Of a DNA stretch of 64,000 bases, positions 1 to 9,565 are shown piece after piece. The first letter of the stretch is position 1; each line of letters begins with the position of its first letter. Under the pieces are notes generated by a model. That model made no database searches, was not told the DNA's origin, and saw nothing but the letters and a program-made list of their open reading frames with translations. Origin of the DNA: Rheinheimera sp. 1928-s. GTDB lineage: Bacteria > Pseudomonadota > Gammaproteobacteria > Enterobacterales > Alteromonadaceae. The DNA lies in NCBI RefSeq assembly GCF_029269265.1, contig NZ_JARIXP010000008.1, positions 62,001-126,000 of the forward strand. Reading direction: 5' to 3'. Made by a program: the position numbers and the translations under genes.

Positions 1-68
1 TTGTATTAATAGCTGTGATCCTTGCACTACAGTTTGGCTTCATCACCCCTCACCACAGACCCTATTGA
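1..68 (+). CDS. 3' end of a small membrane protein (possible DUF2909-type)
   Basis: Only the last 21 codons are in the window, read in the frame starting at base 3 and ending with TGA at 66-68. The peptide is strongly hydrophobic (Val, Leu, Ile, Ala) and ends in a short His/Pro/Arg tail, so it looks like the final membrane helix of a small protein. It runs towards the oxidase operon and stops just before a shared hairpin. In related bacteria a DUF2909 twin-TM protein sits beside cox subunit III; that identity is inferred from position alone. Confidence 0.45.
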   Translation, partial: VLIAVILALQFGFITPHHRPY

Positions 69-73
69 ATAAG

Positions 74-93
74 GCGGGTCGTTTCAGACCCGC
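74..93. terminator. Bidirectional terminator hairpin
   Basis: A perfect 7-bp stem GCGGGTC/GACCCGC encloses a 6-base loop. It lies between the 3' ends of two convergent genes, the partial left-edge gene and cox subunit III. T-rich flanks are short on both sides, so it may act weakly. Confidence 0.6.
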
Positions 94-100
94 TTCGCTT

Positions 101-982
101 CTAAAGCACGTAAACAAACACAAACAAACATAACCAGACTACATCGACAAAGTGCCAGTACCAGGCCGCTGCCTGAAAGGCAAAATGCTTATGCGCCGTA
201 AAATGATTTTTCAGCACAATTCTCAGGAACATCACCAGTAAAAACACTGCCCCTAAAGTCACATGCAAACCATGGAAACCCGTTAGTAAAAAGAAGGTAT
301 TGCCGTAAATGCCTGAGTCCAGTTTTAATCCCAAATCCTGATAAGCGTGGATGTATTCAACGACCTGCAAATACAGAAATCCAGCGCCCAACAAGATGGT
401 AAGTCCTAACATCAGCTTCAGCTGACCTCTTTTGTTTTGCTCTAAACCTGTATGAGCAAAATGCAAAGTGACGGAAGAAATTAATAAGATAATGGTGTTG
501 TATAAAGGTAAACCCTGCCATGGCATGGCCTGAGTTTCAGTGCCTCCTGGTGTCTTCAGTAAAGGCCAGGCTGCTTCAAATGCCGGCCATAACACTGCAG
601 CTGTACTGGCGTTATTGCTTGCACCATCCAGCCATGGAATAGCAATAATTCGGGCATAAAACAAAGCGCCAAAAAAGGCGGCAAAAAACATCACTTCGGA
701 AAAGATAAACCAGCTCATACATTGCCGGAACGACCTGTCCATTTGTTTGCTGTATAAGCCATTCATCGATTCATCAATCACATTACGAAACCAGCCCACC
801 AGCATAAAAATTAAGGTAGCTATGCCAGCCAGTAATAAATAACCGCCATAACCCGGCTGATCTTTGGTCACTTCATTGACATAATTGCCTGCCCCAAAAG
901 CAATCATAAAAAGTGCTACAGCCCCCACTATTGGCCAGGGGCTTTGCTCTGGCACATAATAATGTTCATATTTGTCACTCAT
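101..982 (-). CDS. ctaE: Cytochrome c oxidase subunit III
   Basis: Integral membrane subunit III of the aa3-type terminal oxidase. It has no redox centre and stabilises subunit I and its proton uptake. The 293-residue protein shows about seven hydrophobic segments and the family pattern of conserved Trp, His and Glu in the membrane, including an EVMFFAAFFGALFYAR stretch near residue 95 and a C-terminal WYWHFVDVVW motif near residue 275. Its start overlaps the end of the Cox11 gene by 8 bp, so it is the last gene of a ctaC-ctaD-ctaG-ctaE operon. Length and motifs are normal for the family. Confidence 0.96.
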   Translation of the reverse strand: MSDKYEHYYVPEQSPWPIVGAVALFMIAFGAGNYVNEVTKDQPGYGGYLLLAGIATLIFMLVGWFRNVIDESMNGLYSKQMDRSFRQCMSWFIFSEVMFFAAFFGALFYARIIAIPWLDGASNNASTAAVLWPAFEAAWPLLKTPGGTETQAMPWQGLPLYNTIILLISSVTLHFAHTGLEQNKRGQLKLMLGLTILLGAGFLYLQVVEYIHAYQDLGLKLDSGIYGNTFFLLTGFHGLHVTLGAVFLLVMFLRIVLKNHFTAHKHFAFQAAAWYWHFVDVVWLCLFVFVYVL

Positions 983-1538
983 TGTTGTCCCCTGTTGCTG
1001 TCTCTGCAGTGACCGGGGCTACAGCATCCACTTCATACAGGGTGTATGACAAAGTGATGGTGCTGAATTGTTCCGGTAATGCGGGATCGACATAAAATTG
1101 CAACGGCATCAATAACTGCTGACCTGCCGTCAGATGTTGTTGGGTAAAACAGAAACATTCCATTTTATTAAAATACAAAGCAGCCTGACCCGGTGATACC
1201 GAAGGCACAGCCTGCGCTGTCATAGAACGCCCTGTAATATTATGGGCAAGATAATCTATACGATGGATTTCGCCCGGATGAACCCGGATTTTATGTACCA
1301 CAGGCTCAAAAACCCATGGCATGTTGTTATTTGGACGGGCAATAAACTCGACCAGCACTTCACGTTGTTTATCCGGAATTGCGGCTTCTGCTGTGGCTGC
1401 CATGGTGGAGGTTTTGCCATTGAGGCCCGTTAAATCACAAAATACATCGTACAAAGGCACCAAGGCATAACCAAAGCCAAACATGGCTGCGGTCAGCAGG
1501 CAAAGTTTAATCACAACAGGTTGATGCTTCAGTGCCAT
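975..1538 (-). CDS. ctaG: Cytochrome c oxidase assembly protein Cox11/CtaG
   Basis: Copper chaperone that delivers copper to the CuB site of subunit I. The 187-residue protein has one N-terminal membrane anchor (about residues 9-28) followed by a periplasmic Ig-like domain. The copper-binding motif NKMECFCF lies near residue 125, as in Cox11 proteins. A Leu-Tyr-Asp-Val-Phe-Cys stretch follows the anchor, as is typical. It sits between subunits I and III, 8 bp after subunit I and overlapping subunit III, which supports co-translation with its clients. Confidence 0.95.
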   Translation of the reverse strand: MALKHQPVVIKLCLLTAAMFGFGYALVPLYDVFCDLTGLNGKTSTMAATAEAAIPDKQREVLVEFIARPNNNMPWVFEPVVHKIRVHPGEIHRIDYLAHNITGRSMTAQAVPSVSPGQAALYFNKMECFCFTQQHLTAGQQLLMPLQFYVDPALPEQFSTITLSYTLYEVDAVAPVTAETATGDNNE

Positions 1539-1546
1539 ACCAGCTC

Positions 1547-3139
1547 CTACTTAATTTCGGGTGGAGTAGTAAAGCTGTGATAAGGCGCAGGAGAAGCAAT
1601 AGTCCACTCCAGCCCTTCAGCCCCTTCCCACACCTGATCTGTAGCTTTTTCGCCACCTTTAATGCATTTCACCACCAGCCAGACAAACAACAACTGGGAT
1701 AAACCAAAGGCAAAACCACCAATGCTTATCAAGGCATTAAAGTCGGCAAATTGCAGGGCGTAGTCCGGGATCCGTCGTGGCATACCAGCTAAGCCGACAA
1801 AATGCATAGGGAAAAACAGCACATTGACCGAAATCAGCGAACACCAGAAATGCCACTGGCCTAAGGTTTCGTCGTACATATGGCCTGTCCACTTCGGCAG
1901 CCAGTAATAAGCAGCAGCCATAATGGAGAAGATGGCACCTGTCACCAGTACATAGTGGAAATGAGCGACAACAAAGTAGGTGTCATGGTATTGGAAATCG
2001 GCCGGTGTAATAGCCAGCATCAATCCCGAGAAGCCGCCTATGGTAAAGAGCACAATAAAGGCCAAAGAAAACATCATTGGCACTTCAAAGGTCATGGCCC
2101 CTCGCCACATAGTCGCCACCCAGTTAAATACTTTTACCCCGGTCGGCACCGCTATCAACATAGTGCAATACATAAAAAATAGTTCTGCGGCGACCGGCAT
2201 ACCAGTGGTAAACATATGGTGCGCCCAGACCAAAAAGGACAGCAGCGCAATACTGGAGGTTGCATACACCATAGAGGCATAACCAAACAGCGGTTTGCGT
2301 GAGAAGGTGGGTACTATGCTGGAGATAATGCCAAAAGCCGGCAATATCATAATGTAAACTTCAGGGTGACCAAAAAACCAGAAAATATGCTGGAACAACA
2401 CAGGATCGCCGCCCCCTGCTGCATCAAAGAAACTGGTCCCAAAGTACTTATCGGTCAGCACCATAGTGACAACACCTGCCAGTACTGGCATAACAGCAAT
2501 CAACAGATAGGCTGTAATAAACCAGGTCCAGACAAACAATGGCATTTTCATATACGTCATGCCAGGTGCACGCAGGTTCATAATGGTCACTATGACGTTA
2601 ATAGCACCCATGATGGACGATATGCCCATAATATGAACTGAGAACACAAAAAGCGCTGTGCTGTCATTGCTGTAAGTCGTGGAGAGCGGTGCGTAGAATG
2701 TCCAGCCAAAGCTGGGGCCGCCACCTTCCATAAAGAGCGAAGCTAACAAAATGCTAAAGGCAAAAGGCAGGATCCAGAAACTCCAATTGTTCATCCGTGG
2801 CAGCGCCATATCCGGAGCCCCTATCATCATAGGAATCAGCCAGTTAGCCAGGCCGGTAAAGGCTGGCATTACAGCACCAAACACCATAATCAGACCATGG
2901 ACTGTGGTCATCTGATTAAAGAAGTTTGGTTCGACAATTTGCAGTCCTGGCTGAAACAATTCGGCCCGGATCACCATCGCCATAGCACCGCCGATAAAAA
3001 ACATCAGCAGTGAAAACAGCAAATACAAAGTACCTATGTCTTTATGATTGGTGGTGTAAAGCCAGCGTTTTAACCCTTTGGCTGGCCCATGATGCTCGTG
3101 CTCAGCATGAGCATGCGGATCTGTAGTAACAGTACTCAT
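1547..3139 (-). CDS. ctaD: Cytochrome c oxidase subunit I
   Basis: Catalytic subunit of the aa3-type haem-copper oxidase, which reduces O2 to water and pumps protons. The 530-residue protein has twelve predicted membrane segments. The haem a ligand His81 is in TTVHGLIM. The CuB/active-site motif GHPEVY places His258, Glu260 and the cross-linked Tyr262, and the Glu of this motif marks the A1-type oxidases. HHMFTTGM and HDTYFVVAHFHY supply the remaining CuB and haem ligands. The N-terminus is His-rich (residues 9-17) and cytosolic. It lies 9 bp downstream of subunit II. Confidence 0.97.
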   Translation of the reverse strand: MSTVTTDPHAHAEHEHHGPAKGLKRWLYTTNHKDIGTLYLLFSLLMFFIGGAMAMVIRAELFQPGLQIVEPNFFNQMTTVHGLIMVFGAVMPAFTGLANWLIPMMIGAPDMALPRMNNWSFWILPFAFSILLASLFMEGGGPSFGWTFYAPLSTTYSNDSTALFVFSVHIMGISSIMGAINVIVTIMNLRAPGMTYMKMPLFVWTWFITAYLLIAVMPVLAGVVTMVLTDKYFGTSFFDAAGGGDPVLFQHIFWFFGHPEVYIMILPAFGIISSIVPTFSRKPLFGYASMVYATSSIALLSFLVWAHHMFTTGMPVAAELFFMYCTMLIAVPTGVKVFNWVATMWRGAMTFEVPMMFSLAFIVLFTIGGFSGLMLAITPADFQYHDTYFVVAHFHYVLVTGAIFSIMAAAYYWLPKWTGHMYDETLGQWHFWCSLISVNVLFFPMHFVGLAGMPRRIPDYALQFADFNALISIGGFAFGLSQLLFVWLVVKCIKGGEKATDQVWEGAEGLEWTIASPAPYHSFTTPPEIK

Positions 3140-3148
3140 CTGCGCCCC

Positions 3149-4282
3149 CTATTTCGACTGTGCTTTGGCGATGTCGGCAGCTTGCACCAAATCACCCGTG
3201 TTATTGTCCCAGGCGTTGCGCTCGTAAGTCACCACAGCCGCAATCTCACTCAATGTCAGTTGTTTAGCAAAAGCCTGCATTGAGGTACCTGTTTTGCCAT
3301 TCAGCACTATATCGATATGAGCAGGTAAATCTTCCAGTGCCATTTTGCTGCCTTTAAGCGCAGGGAAAACACCTGGAATACCCATGCCATTTGGCTGGTG
3401 GCACGCGGCGCAATAACCCATATAGGTTTTTTCACCTAAAGCCATTAGCTCTTCTTTGCTCATATTCATGGCCAGCAGTTTTAATTCTGCTTCTTTGGCT
3501 GCCGCCTGAGTGGCCGATTCCTGAGCTATCCACTGCTCAAAATCAGCTGGCTCTTTGGCTACCACTACCACAGGCATAAAACCATGGTCTTTACCACAAA
3601 GCTCAGCGCACTGGCCGCGATAAATGCCCGGATGGTCCACACGAGTCCATGCTTCATTGATAAAGCCAGGGTTGGCATCTTTTTTCACTGCAAAAGCCGG
3701 AACCCACCATGAATGGATCACGTCATCTGAAGTCACTAAAAAGCGGACTTTTTTACCTGTAGGTATCACTAAAGGCCGGTCTACTTCTAGCAAGTAGTTT
3801 TCACCTTTACTTAGTTTATTGTCGATTTGCTGACGGGGAGTGGCCAATAAAGAGAAATACTCCACTTTATGGTCCATGTATTTGTAATGCCACTTCCACT
3901 GCGAACCTGTGATCAAAATGCTCACATCTGCTTCGGAAGTGTCTTCCATGGCTATCAAAGTTTGGGTGGCGGGAATTGCCATAATAATCAGAATAACTAC
4001 AGGAAAAGCAGTCCAAAGCAGCTCTACTTTGGTGCTCTCATGGAATTGGGCTGGTTCAACGCCCTTTGATTTACGATGATGAATGATGGACCAAAACATC
4101 ACCCCAAATACCGCTATCCCTATTGCACAGCAAATGTAAAAAATCTTCATATGCAGGTCATAAACCTGCTGACTGATTTCTGTAACCCCTTGAGTCATGT
4201 TCAAAGGCATTTCTGCAGACTGCGTTGAAAACGCAAGCAAAAAGGTTAGCAGCGACCAACACAGATAACTGGTTCTCGCCAC
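3149..4282 (-). CDS. ctaC: Cytochrome c oxidase subunit II with fused cytochrome c domain
   Basis: Electron-entry subunit of the terminal oxidase. I choose the GTG at 4282 because AGGAGA lies six bases upstream and a clean signal peptide follows. An upstream ATG at 4360 adds 26 basic residues and has no clear ribosome site. From the GTG the protein has 377 residues: a signal peptide, two membrane helices (about 45-65 and 90-108), a cupredoxin domain with CuA ligands His190, Cys225, Cys229 and His233, and a C-terminal cytochrome c domain with CAACH at 291-295. The haem fusion is the caa3-like arrangement. It is the first gene of the operon; the 270 bp upstream should hold its promoter, but I see no clear consensus there. 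Confidence 0.94.
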   Translation of the reverse strand: MARTSYLCWSLLTFLLAFSTQSAEMPLNMTQGVTEISQQVYDLHMKIFYICCAIGIAVFGVMFWSIIHHRKSKGVEPAQFHESTKVELLWTAFPVVILIIMAIPATQTLIAMEDTSEADVSILITGSQWKWHYKYMDHKVEYFSLLATPRQQIDNKLSKGENYLLEVDRPLVIPTGKKVRFLVTSDDVIHSWWVPAFAVKKDANPGFINEAWTRVDHPGIYRGQCAELCGKDHGFMPVVVVAKEPADFEQWIAQESATQAAAKEAELKLLAMNMSKEELMALGEKTYMGYCAACHQPNGMGIPGVFPALKGSKMALEDLPAHIDIVLNGKTGTSMQAFAKQLTLSEIAAVVTYERNAWDNNTGDLVQAADIAKAQSK

Positions 4283-4554
4283 GTGACTTCTCCTCTGTCT
4301 TTGCACAAAAGCAAATTGCAGATCAAAGACAGTCACACCCACAGCAGTCTTTTTCCGCAATTGCCATTATTATTATTGTCCCGACTTAACTTGCATAAAT
4401 CGGTGCACTGATTTTTTTGTTTTGTTATCAGTTGCATATAACAAGTAGTCAAGGAACAGACAGAAGTAAACCCGGAAAATGAAAAAGCACCGATAAAACC
4501 TAATGGTCGTACCAGTGCCTTCATATTAGCAAACTATTGAGAAAGGTAGATTTT

Positions 4555-5184
4555 TTACCAGCTGCTGGTTCGGATCACGCCAACGGCAAGGCCTTCAATG
4601 GCAAAATGCTGCTGACTTAAGTCCACTTTAATCACATCAAAATCACCGTTTTCCGGATGCAGATAAACCATCTGTCCTTCACGGCGGAAACGTTTGACCG
4701 TCACTTCATCTTCAACCCGTGCAACCACTATTTGCCCCTGACGAGCTTCTGTTGTTTTATGCACAGCCAATAAGTCACCATCCAGAATACCGATGTCTTT
4801 CATGCTCATGCCCTGCACTTTTAATAAAAAGTCAGCATTGGGCTTAAACAAGCTGGCATCGAGCTGATAACGCTGCTGAATATGTTCTGCTGCCAGAATA
4901 GGTTGACCAGCCGCTACTTTACCAATCAGCGGTAAACCCGGTTCTTCTTCTTCAACATCGTTGGCCGCCTCATCTTCAACCAGACGAATTCCGCGGGACG
5001 TGCCCGGCATCATTTCGATAAAACCTTTTTTCGCCAGCGCTTTTAAATGCTCTTCAGCTGCATTGGCTGACTTAAACCCCAGCTGAGTCGCAATTTCAGC
5101 ACGGGTTGGCGGCATACCTGAGGCCGCCTGATAATCTTTAAGCAGTTGCAGAATTTCGGCTTGTCTTGGTGTTAATGGACGCAT
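4555..5184 (-). CDS. lexA: LexA repressor
   Basis: SOS-response repressor and RecA-stimulated self-cleaving serine protease. The 209-residue protein has an N-terminal winged helix-turn-helix (about residues 1-70, with [20 protein letters not shown] as recognition region), the Ala92-Gly93 cleavage bond in VAAGQP, nucleophile Ser127 in GMSM and general base Lys164 in TVKRF. All key residues are present. Two SOS boxes overlap its promoter, so it is self-regulated. It diverges from plsB, the same neighbourhood seen in E. coli apart from dgkA, which is absent here. Confidence 0.97.
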   Translation of the reverse strand: MRPLTPRQAEILQLLKDYQAASGMPPTRAEIATQLGFKSANAAEEHLKALAKKGFIEMMPGTSRGIRLVEDEAANDVEEEEPGLPLIGKVAAGQPILAAEHIQQRYQLDASLFKPNADFLLKVQGMSMKDIGILDGDLLAVHKTTEARQGQIVVARVEDEVTVKRFRREGQMVYLHPENGDFDVIKVDLSQQHFAIEGLAVGVIRTSSW

Positions 5185-5188
5185 AATG

Positions 5189-5204
5189 CTGAATACCTAT
5201 ACAG
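5189..5204. promoter_or_regulatory. LexA (SOS) box 1
   Basis: CTGAATACCTATACAG matches the CTGT-N8-ACAG operator except for A at the fourth position. It ends close to the lexA start codon and lies 22 bp (start to start) from a better box, the tandem arrangement known for E. coli lexA. Confidence 0.75.
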
Positions 5205-5210
5205 TGGATA

Positions 5211-5226
5211 CTGTGAGTATATACAG
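5211..5226. promoter_or_regulatory. LexA (SOS) box 2
   Basis: CTGTGAGTATATACAG is a perfect CTGT-N8-ACAG operator with an AT-rich centre. It is the stronger of two boxes upstream of lexA and is 90 bp from the plsB start, so an effect on plsB is possible but not shown. Confidence 0.9.
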
Positions 5227-5315
5227 CCTTTTGCAGTCTGCCAAGTCGTAGACACAATTTTGCTGGTCTGGTCTTCCATGCTATTCTAGCCGCTGTTTAT
5301 AAGTACGGATTTGAT

Positions 5316-7754
5316 ATGTTAAAACCAATGACATGGTTAGCCAAAGTGCTGTACTGGCCGCTCAAACCTTTGGTCAGATGCAAAATAGTGCCAGAACCTG
5401 TAGCAGAAAATCTGGCGCTTGACCCCAAACAGCCCGTGTTCTACATCAGCAGAACTGCCTCCGCCAGCGACTTAGCCACCATAGCCCGAGTCTGCGATAA
5501 GCTTGGTTTGCCTGACCCTATGGAACCAGTGCTCGTTGGTAAACAAAGCCTGTCCCGTATTATTTTTCTCGAACAGCCTCGCGTGCTTTGGGGGAGTCGT
5601 GCTTCAACTGACGCCTTGCAGCAAGGTTTAGCTTTGCTACAGGCTCATCTGCACGATCCGCATTTTTCCGCCCAACTACTGCCAGTTTCTGTACTTTGGG
5701 GTCGGGCTCCAGGCAAAGAAAACAGTGTGAAGTCTATGCTCGGCGAGTCTGAATCTCCGAGTTGGCTGGCCAAGTTATTTATCGTCTTGATCTCAGGCCG
5801 CCATACCTTAGTGCGGTTCAGCAAAGCGGTTTCAGTACGCCAAATCATAGAAAATTCAACGGTAAACGAAGATACTGCCCACAAATTATTACGAGTGGCA
5901 CGGTTTCACTTTTACCGCCAACGTCTGGCAGCTACAGGCCCAAAACTGCCAAACCGAGCGGCTTTATTTAACTCTCTGCTTGCTTCAGATGTGTTGAAAA
6001 AAGCTATTGAAGACGAAGCAAAAAGCAAAAAAATCAGTATCAAAGAAGCCCGGACTGAAGCGTTAAAACTATTGGAAGAAATAGCAGCAGACTACCGCGA
6101 GTCTACCCTGAGAGTGGGCGATCGCTTCCTCGGCTGGTTATGGAAAAAGTTGTATTCGGGCTTAAAAATCAGCAATGGTCAGGTGCTGACTGATCTGGTG
6201 CAAAAAGGCCATGAAATTGTTTATGTGCCTTGCCACCGCAGTCATATGGATTATCTGCTGTTGAGTTATGTGATTTACCATCAGGGCTTGGCGCCGCCTC
6301 ATATAGCTGCTGGCATTAACCTGAATTTCTGGCCTGTAGGTACTTTGTTCCGCCGTGGCGGTGCTTTTTTTATCCGCCGCAGTTTCAGTGGCGATAAGCT
6401 GTATTCTGCCGTGTTCCGTGAATACCTAAGCAAGCTGTTCAGTAAAGGCTATCCGGTCAAGTATTACTCCGAAGGCGGTCGCAGCCGCACTGGCCGTTTA
6501 TTACAGCCTAAAACCGGCATGCTGGCGATGACAGTACAAGCTTTGCTGCGCGGCATAGACAGACCTATCAGCCTGGTACCCGTTTATCTGGGGTACGAGC
6601 ATGTGATGGAAGTGAATACCTACCTGACTGAACTGAAGGGCTCAAGCAAGAAAAAAGAGTCTATAGGCGGAGTCTTCAGTGCAGTGCGAAAACTGCGGGA
6701 CTACGGCTATGGTTACGTTAACTTTGGTCAGCCCATTTCGTTAAACAGTTTTTTAACTCAGCAGGTGCCTGACTGGCGTGCCGCGGCAGAAACCGCAGAC
6801 ACACAAAAACCTGCCTGGCTGAATCCTACAGTCGCCACACTCGCCACCCAGATTATGCAGCGAATTAACCAGGCGGCGGCGCTGAACAGCATCAACCTGA
6901 TTGCCACCTGTTTACTGGCAACCCGACAGCATTCTCTGACCCGGCAGGAGCTGACCACTCAACTGGAGTTTTACCGCAACTTACAACACTATGCGCCTTA
7001 CCATAGCGGTGTGACTCTGCCTGAAGGCTCCGTCAGCCAGTGGATTGACCATGCTATTCGGCTTAAAAAGGTAGAAGTGTCGCAAGACAGCTTTGGTCAG
7101 ATCATTCAACTGACGCCGGAAAATGCGATTTTATTAAGCTACTACCGCAATAATGTCTGTCATTTATTCATGCTGCCCGCCATTCTGGCGACGGCTTTAT
7201 TGCAGCATTCAGAGTTAAGCAAAGTGCAGCTGATCAATATCTGTCAGTTGCTACAACCTTTGCTGCAACACGAATTATTTTTGCAACTGGATCAGTTTAA
7301 CGCCTACATAGAACAGGTGTTGGACCAATTGCAGCAGCATCAGTTAGTGGACACTAAAGGCCAGTCTTTACAGGCAGCACCGGTTCAGCAGGTGGGCCAT
7401 TTTATGCTGGAGTTACTGGCACATAATGCCCAGGACGTGCTGCAGCGTTATGCGGTGGTGTTGAACTTGCTGCAATTACACAGCCCTTTGACCCGAGCTG
7501 ATTTAGAGCAGCAAAGCCATGAATTGGCACAACGCTTAAGTACTTTACATGGTATCAGCTCGCCTGAGTACCATGATAAGCAGCTGTTTGCGACCTTAAT
7601 TAATGCCTTGCGAGAAGCCGGTTATTGTCGTAGCAATGAACAAAACGAGCTGGAGGCCACAGCCATTTTGTTACCTTTACAACAAACAGTAAACGGCTTA
7701 TTAAGAGCGGACGTACTGCAAACAGTGCTCAGCATAGTGAAAAAGAAAGACTGA
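5316..7754 (+). CDS. plsB: Glycerol-3-phosphate 1-O-acyltransferase PlsB
   Basis: Inner-membrane enzyme that acylates sn-glycerol-3-phosphate at position 1 from acyl-CoA or acyl-ACP, the first step of phospholipid synthesis. The 812-residue length matches E. coli PlsB. The catalytic HX4D motif is His307-Asp312 in PCHRSHMDY, followed by the glycerol-phosphate binding block around FFIRR (352-356) and the EGGRSRTGR block at 386-394. The long C-terminal region is typical of the PlsB type and absent from PlsC. It is transcribed divergently from lexA and ends at a strong hairpin. Confidence 0.97.
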   Translation: MLKPMTWLAKVLYWPLKPLVRCKIVPEPVAENLALDPKQPVFYISRTASASDLATIARVCDKLGLPDPMEPVLVGKQSLSRIIFLEQPRVLWGSRASTDALQQGLALLQAHLHDPHFSAQLLPVSVLWGRAPGKENSVKSMLGESESPSWLAKLFIVLISGRHTLVRFSKAVSVRQIIENSTVNEDTAHKLLRVARFHFYRQRLAATGPKLPNRAALFNSLLASDVLKKAIEDEAKSKKISIKEARTEALKLLEEIAADYRESTLRVGDRFLGWLWKKLYSGLKISNGQVLTDLVQKGHEIVYVPCHRSHMDYLLLSYVIYHQGLAPPHIAAGINLNFWPVGTLFRRGGAFFIRRSFSGDKLYSAVFREYLSKLFSKGYPVKYYSEGGRSRTGRLLQPKTGMLAMTVQALLRGIDRPISLVPVYLGYEHVMEVNTYLTELKGSSKKKESIGGVFSAVRKLRDYGYGYVNFGQPISLNSFLTQQVPDWRAAAETADTQKPAWLNPTVATLATQIMQRINQAAALNSINLIATCLLATRQHSLTRQELTTQLEFYRNLQHYAPYHSGVTLPEGSVSQWIDHAIRLKKVEVSQDSFGQIIQLTPENAILLSYYRNNVCHLFMLPAILATALLQHSELSKVQLINICQLLQPLLQHELFLQLDQFNAYIEQVLDQLQQHQLVDTKGQSLQAAPVQQVGHFMLELLAHNAQDVLQRYAVVLNLLQLHSPLTRADLEQQSHELAQRLSTLHGISSPEYHDKQLFATLINALREAGYCRSNEQNELEATAILLPLQQTVNGLLRADVLQTVLSIVKKKD

Positions 7755-7775
7755 GAAAATAACGTTTGCACCGAC

Positions 7776-7803
7776 AAAAAAACCACCAGAAGGTGGTTTT
7801 TTT
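7776..7803. terminator. Bidirectional terminator between plsB and tesB
   Basis: Stem ACCACC/GGTGGT with loop AGAA, flanked by seven A on the left and seven T on the right. It therefore forms a canonical Rho-independent terminator on both strands for the two convergent genes. Confidence 0.92.
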
Positions 7804-7820
7804 ATTCAGCTGCTGAGAAA

Positions 7821-8690
7821 TCAGCGGGCTTTGTCGTAACTACGGATCACGCCCTCTTGCATAGTGGACGCCACTAACACACCATCCCTATTAAAAAACT
7901 GACCACGCACCAGACCACGGGCACCTGAAGCACTTGGGCTATCTACCGCGTACAATAACCAGTCGTCAAAACGGAAATCGTGATGGAACCACATGGCGTG
8001 ATCGATAGTGGCAACCTGCATATTAGGCGCCATAAAAGACTTACCATGAGGCTGCAAAGCGGTCGGCAGGAAGTTAAAGTCTGACGCATAAGCCAGCAGA
8101 TACTTGTGCACCCTTAAATCATCCGGCATTACACCATTGGCTTTAAACCAGACATAACGTTTCGCCTGACTGATTTGCGGATTAAAAGGGTTATGAAAAG
8201 CCACAGGCCGCATTTCAATGGGTTTTTCGCAGATAAACTTGCTGCGTAATGATTCAGGAATTAAATGGGCGTGCTCGCGGTAAAACTCTAAATCAGACGC
8301 CAACTCTTCAGGCGCAGGCACTCGGGGCATCAGCTCCTGATGCTCAAAACCTTGTTCTTCGGCCTGAAAAGACGCCGTCATATAAAAAATAGGTTTACCA
8401 AACTGAATAGCGCTGACCCGTCTGGTACTGAAGCTTTTGCCGTCACGGATATTTTCCACTTCGTAGACTATAGGTTTACTGGCATCACCTGGACGTAAAA
8501 AATAGGAGTGGAACGAATGCACTTTACGATCAGCGTCTACTGTTTCTTTGGATGCAGACAAGGCCTGCCCCATCACCTGACCACCAAACACAGCTTTAAA
8601 ACCCAGATCCTGACTTTGACCTCTGTACAAACCCTGCTCTATGGTTTCCAGCTTTAAAAGGGATAATAAGTCGGACAAAACCTGACTCAT
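7821..8690 (-). CDS. tesB: Acyl-CoA thioesterase II
   Basis: Hydrolyses acyl-CoAs to free fatty acid and CoA in the cytoplasm. The ATG at 8690 is chosen because AGGAG lies seven bases upstream; an in-frame start at 8732 lacks such a site. The resulting 289 residues match E. coli TesB (286). The protein has the double hot-dog fold: an N-terminal half with [10 protein letters not shown] near residue 38 and a C-terminal half with the [14 protein letters not shown] block near residue 235. It diverges from the EVE-domain gene. Confidence 0.93.
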   Translation of the reverse strand: MSQVLSDLLSLLKLETIEQGLYRGQSQDLGFKAVFGGQVMGQALSASKETVDADRKVHSFHSYFLRPGDASKPIVYEVENIRDGKSFSTRRVSAIQFGKPIFYMTASFQAEEQGFEHQELMPRVPAPEELASDLEFYREHAHLIPESLRSKFICEKPIEMRPVAFHNPFNPQISQAKRYVWFKANGVMPDDLRVHKYLLAYASDFNFLPTALQPHGKSFMAPNMQVATIDHAMWFHHDFRFDDWLLYAVDSPSASGARGLVRGQFFNRDGVLVASTMQEGVIRSYDKAR

Positions 8691-8826
8691 GTGCAACTCC
8701 TGAAAAATAGTGATAGCTCTATTGTGCAGCATGCCAGAGCAGAGTGCAAAATTGGCTGGTTCAGGCAGGCTAATTCAGGCTAAAGTAGTTTTTCTTCATC
8801 CTTGCACTACAGACCGAGTAAAACTG

Positions 8827-9303
8827 ATGAACTACTGGTTATTTAAAACTGAACCTGAAGAATGCAGTATTGATGACTTTGCCAAAGCACCGGACAAAGC
8901 CATTGTATGGGAAGGTGTGCGCAATTATCAGGCCCGTAACTTTTTGCGGGATCAGGTGAAAGCCGGGGATCTGGTGTTTATTTATCATTCCAGTTGCAAA
9001 GATATTGGTATTGCCGGTCTGGCGAAAGTGGTACAAAGCAGTTACCCCGACCCAAGCCAATTTAACTCACTAAGCCCTTATTTTGATGCGAAATCCAGTG
9101 GAACTAAGGCGCCATGGGTTGCTGTGGATCTGCAATTTGTCGAGAAATTCCCCCAACTGTTGTCGCTCGACAAACTCAAACAGTCAACTAAGCTAGAGCA
9201 GCTAGCGCTGGTTAAAAAGGGCAACAGATTGTCTGTGATGCCTGTCAGTTCAGCAGAGTGGCAACAGATACTAACAATGAGTAAGAATCAGGGGACAGCG
9301 TAG
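8827..9303 (+). CDS. EVE domain-containing protein
   Basis: A 158-residue single-domain EVE protein (PUA-like fold) of the thymocyte nuclear protein 1 type, which in other organisms binds modified bases in nucleic acid; the ligand here is unknown. The diagnostic start MNYWLFKTEPEE, the WEGVRNYQARNFLRD block at about residue 29 and the GDLVFIYHS strand at about 47 are all present. ATG 8827 is chosen because the family begins exactly there; the open frame extends 39 codons further upstream without family similarity. Its stop is followed directly by the next small gene. Confidence 0.9.
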   Translation: MNYWLFKTEPEECSIDDFAKAPDKAIVWEGVRNYQARNFLRDQVKAGDLVFIYHSSCKDIGIAGLAKVVQSSYPDPSQFNSLSPYFDAKSSGTKAPWVAVDLQFVEKFPQLLSLDKLKQSTKLEQLALVKKGNRLSVMPVSSAEWQQILTMSKNQGTA

Positions 9304-9534
9304 ATGAAGCAGGAAAGACGGCGTGAACCACGGGATTTAAATTACTTCTGGGAAATGCTTAGCATGGCACAGAAGTTTTCTGTCTCGGAATTACAGCGTT
9401 TTGGTTATGAGTTGTCTTTTGTGCGGCAGCAGGAACAACAAAGAGTAGCAGTACTAAAAGCCGGGCTTAAAATGGCCTCTATTGATGAGGACGGGCAAAT
9501 TAATACAGCACCAGAGGTTTTCCTGCGCGATTAA
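9304..9534 (+). CDS. Small conserved-looking hypothetical protein
   Basis: A 76-residue, highly charged protein with no membrane segment. It begins with an Arg-rich stretch (KQERRREPRD) followed by an amphipathic helix-rich middle and a Gln-rich turn near residue 42. I do not recognise a family. The ATG follows the stop of the EVE gene with no gap, so the two are probably translated together. Confidence 0.65.
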   Translation: MKQERRREPRDLNYFWEMLSMAQKFSVSELQRFGYELSFVRQQEQQRVAVLKAGLKMASIDEDGQINTAPEVFLRD

Positions 9535-9565
9535 GTGGGCTCTTCAGAACAGGCTATAAAACAGA

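Noticed and set aside
4283-4360. Upstream ATG start for cox subunit II
   Set aside because: The added 26 residues are basic and block the signal peptide; the GTG at 4282 has a strong ribosome site.
4333-4524. 63-residue reading frame in the cox-lexA gap
   Set aside because: Low-complexity Asn run from an ATT/TTA repeat, overlaps the cox leader, and has no clear ribosome site or family.
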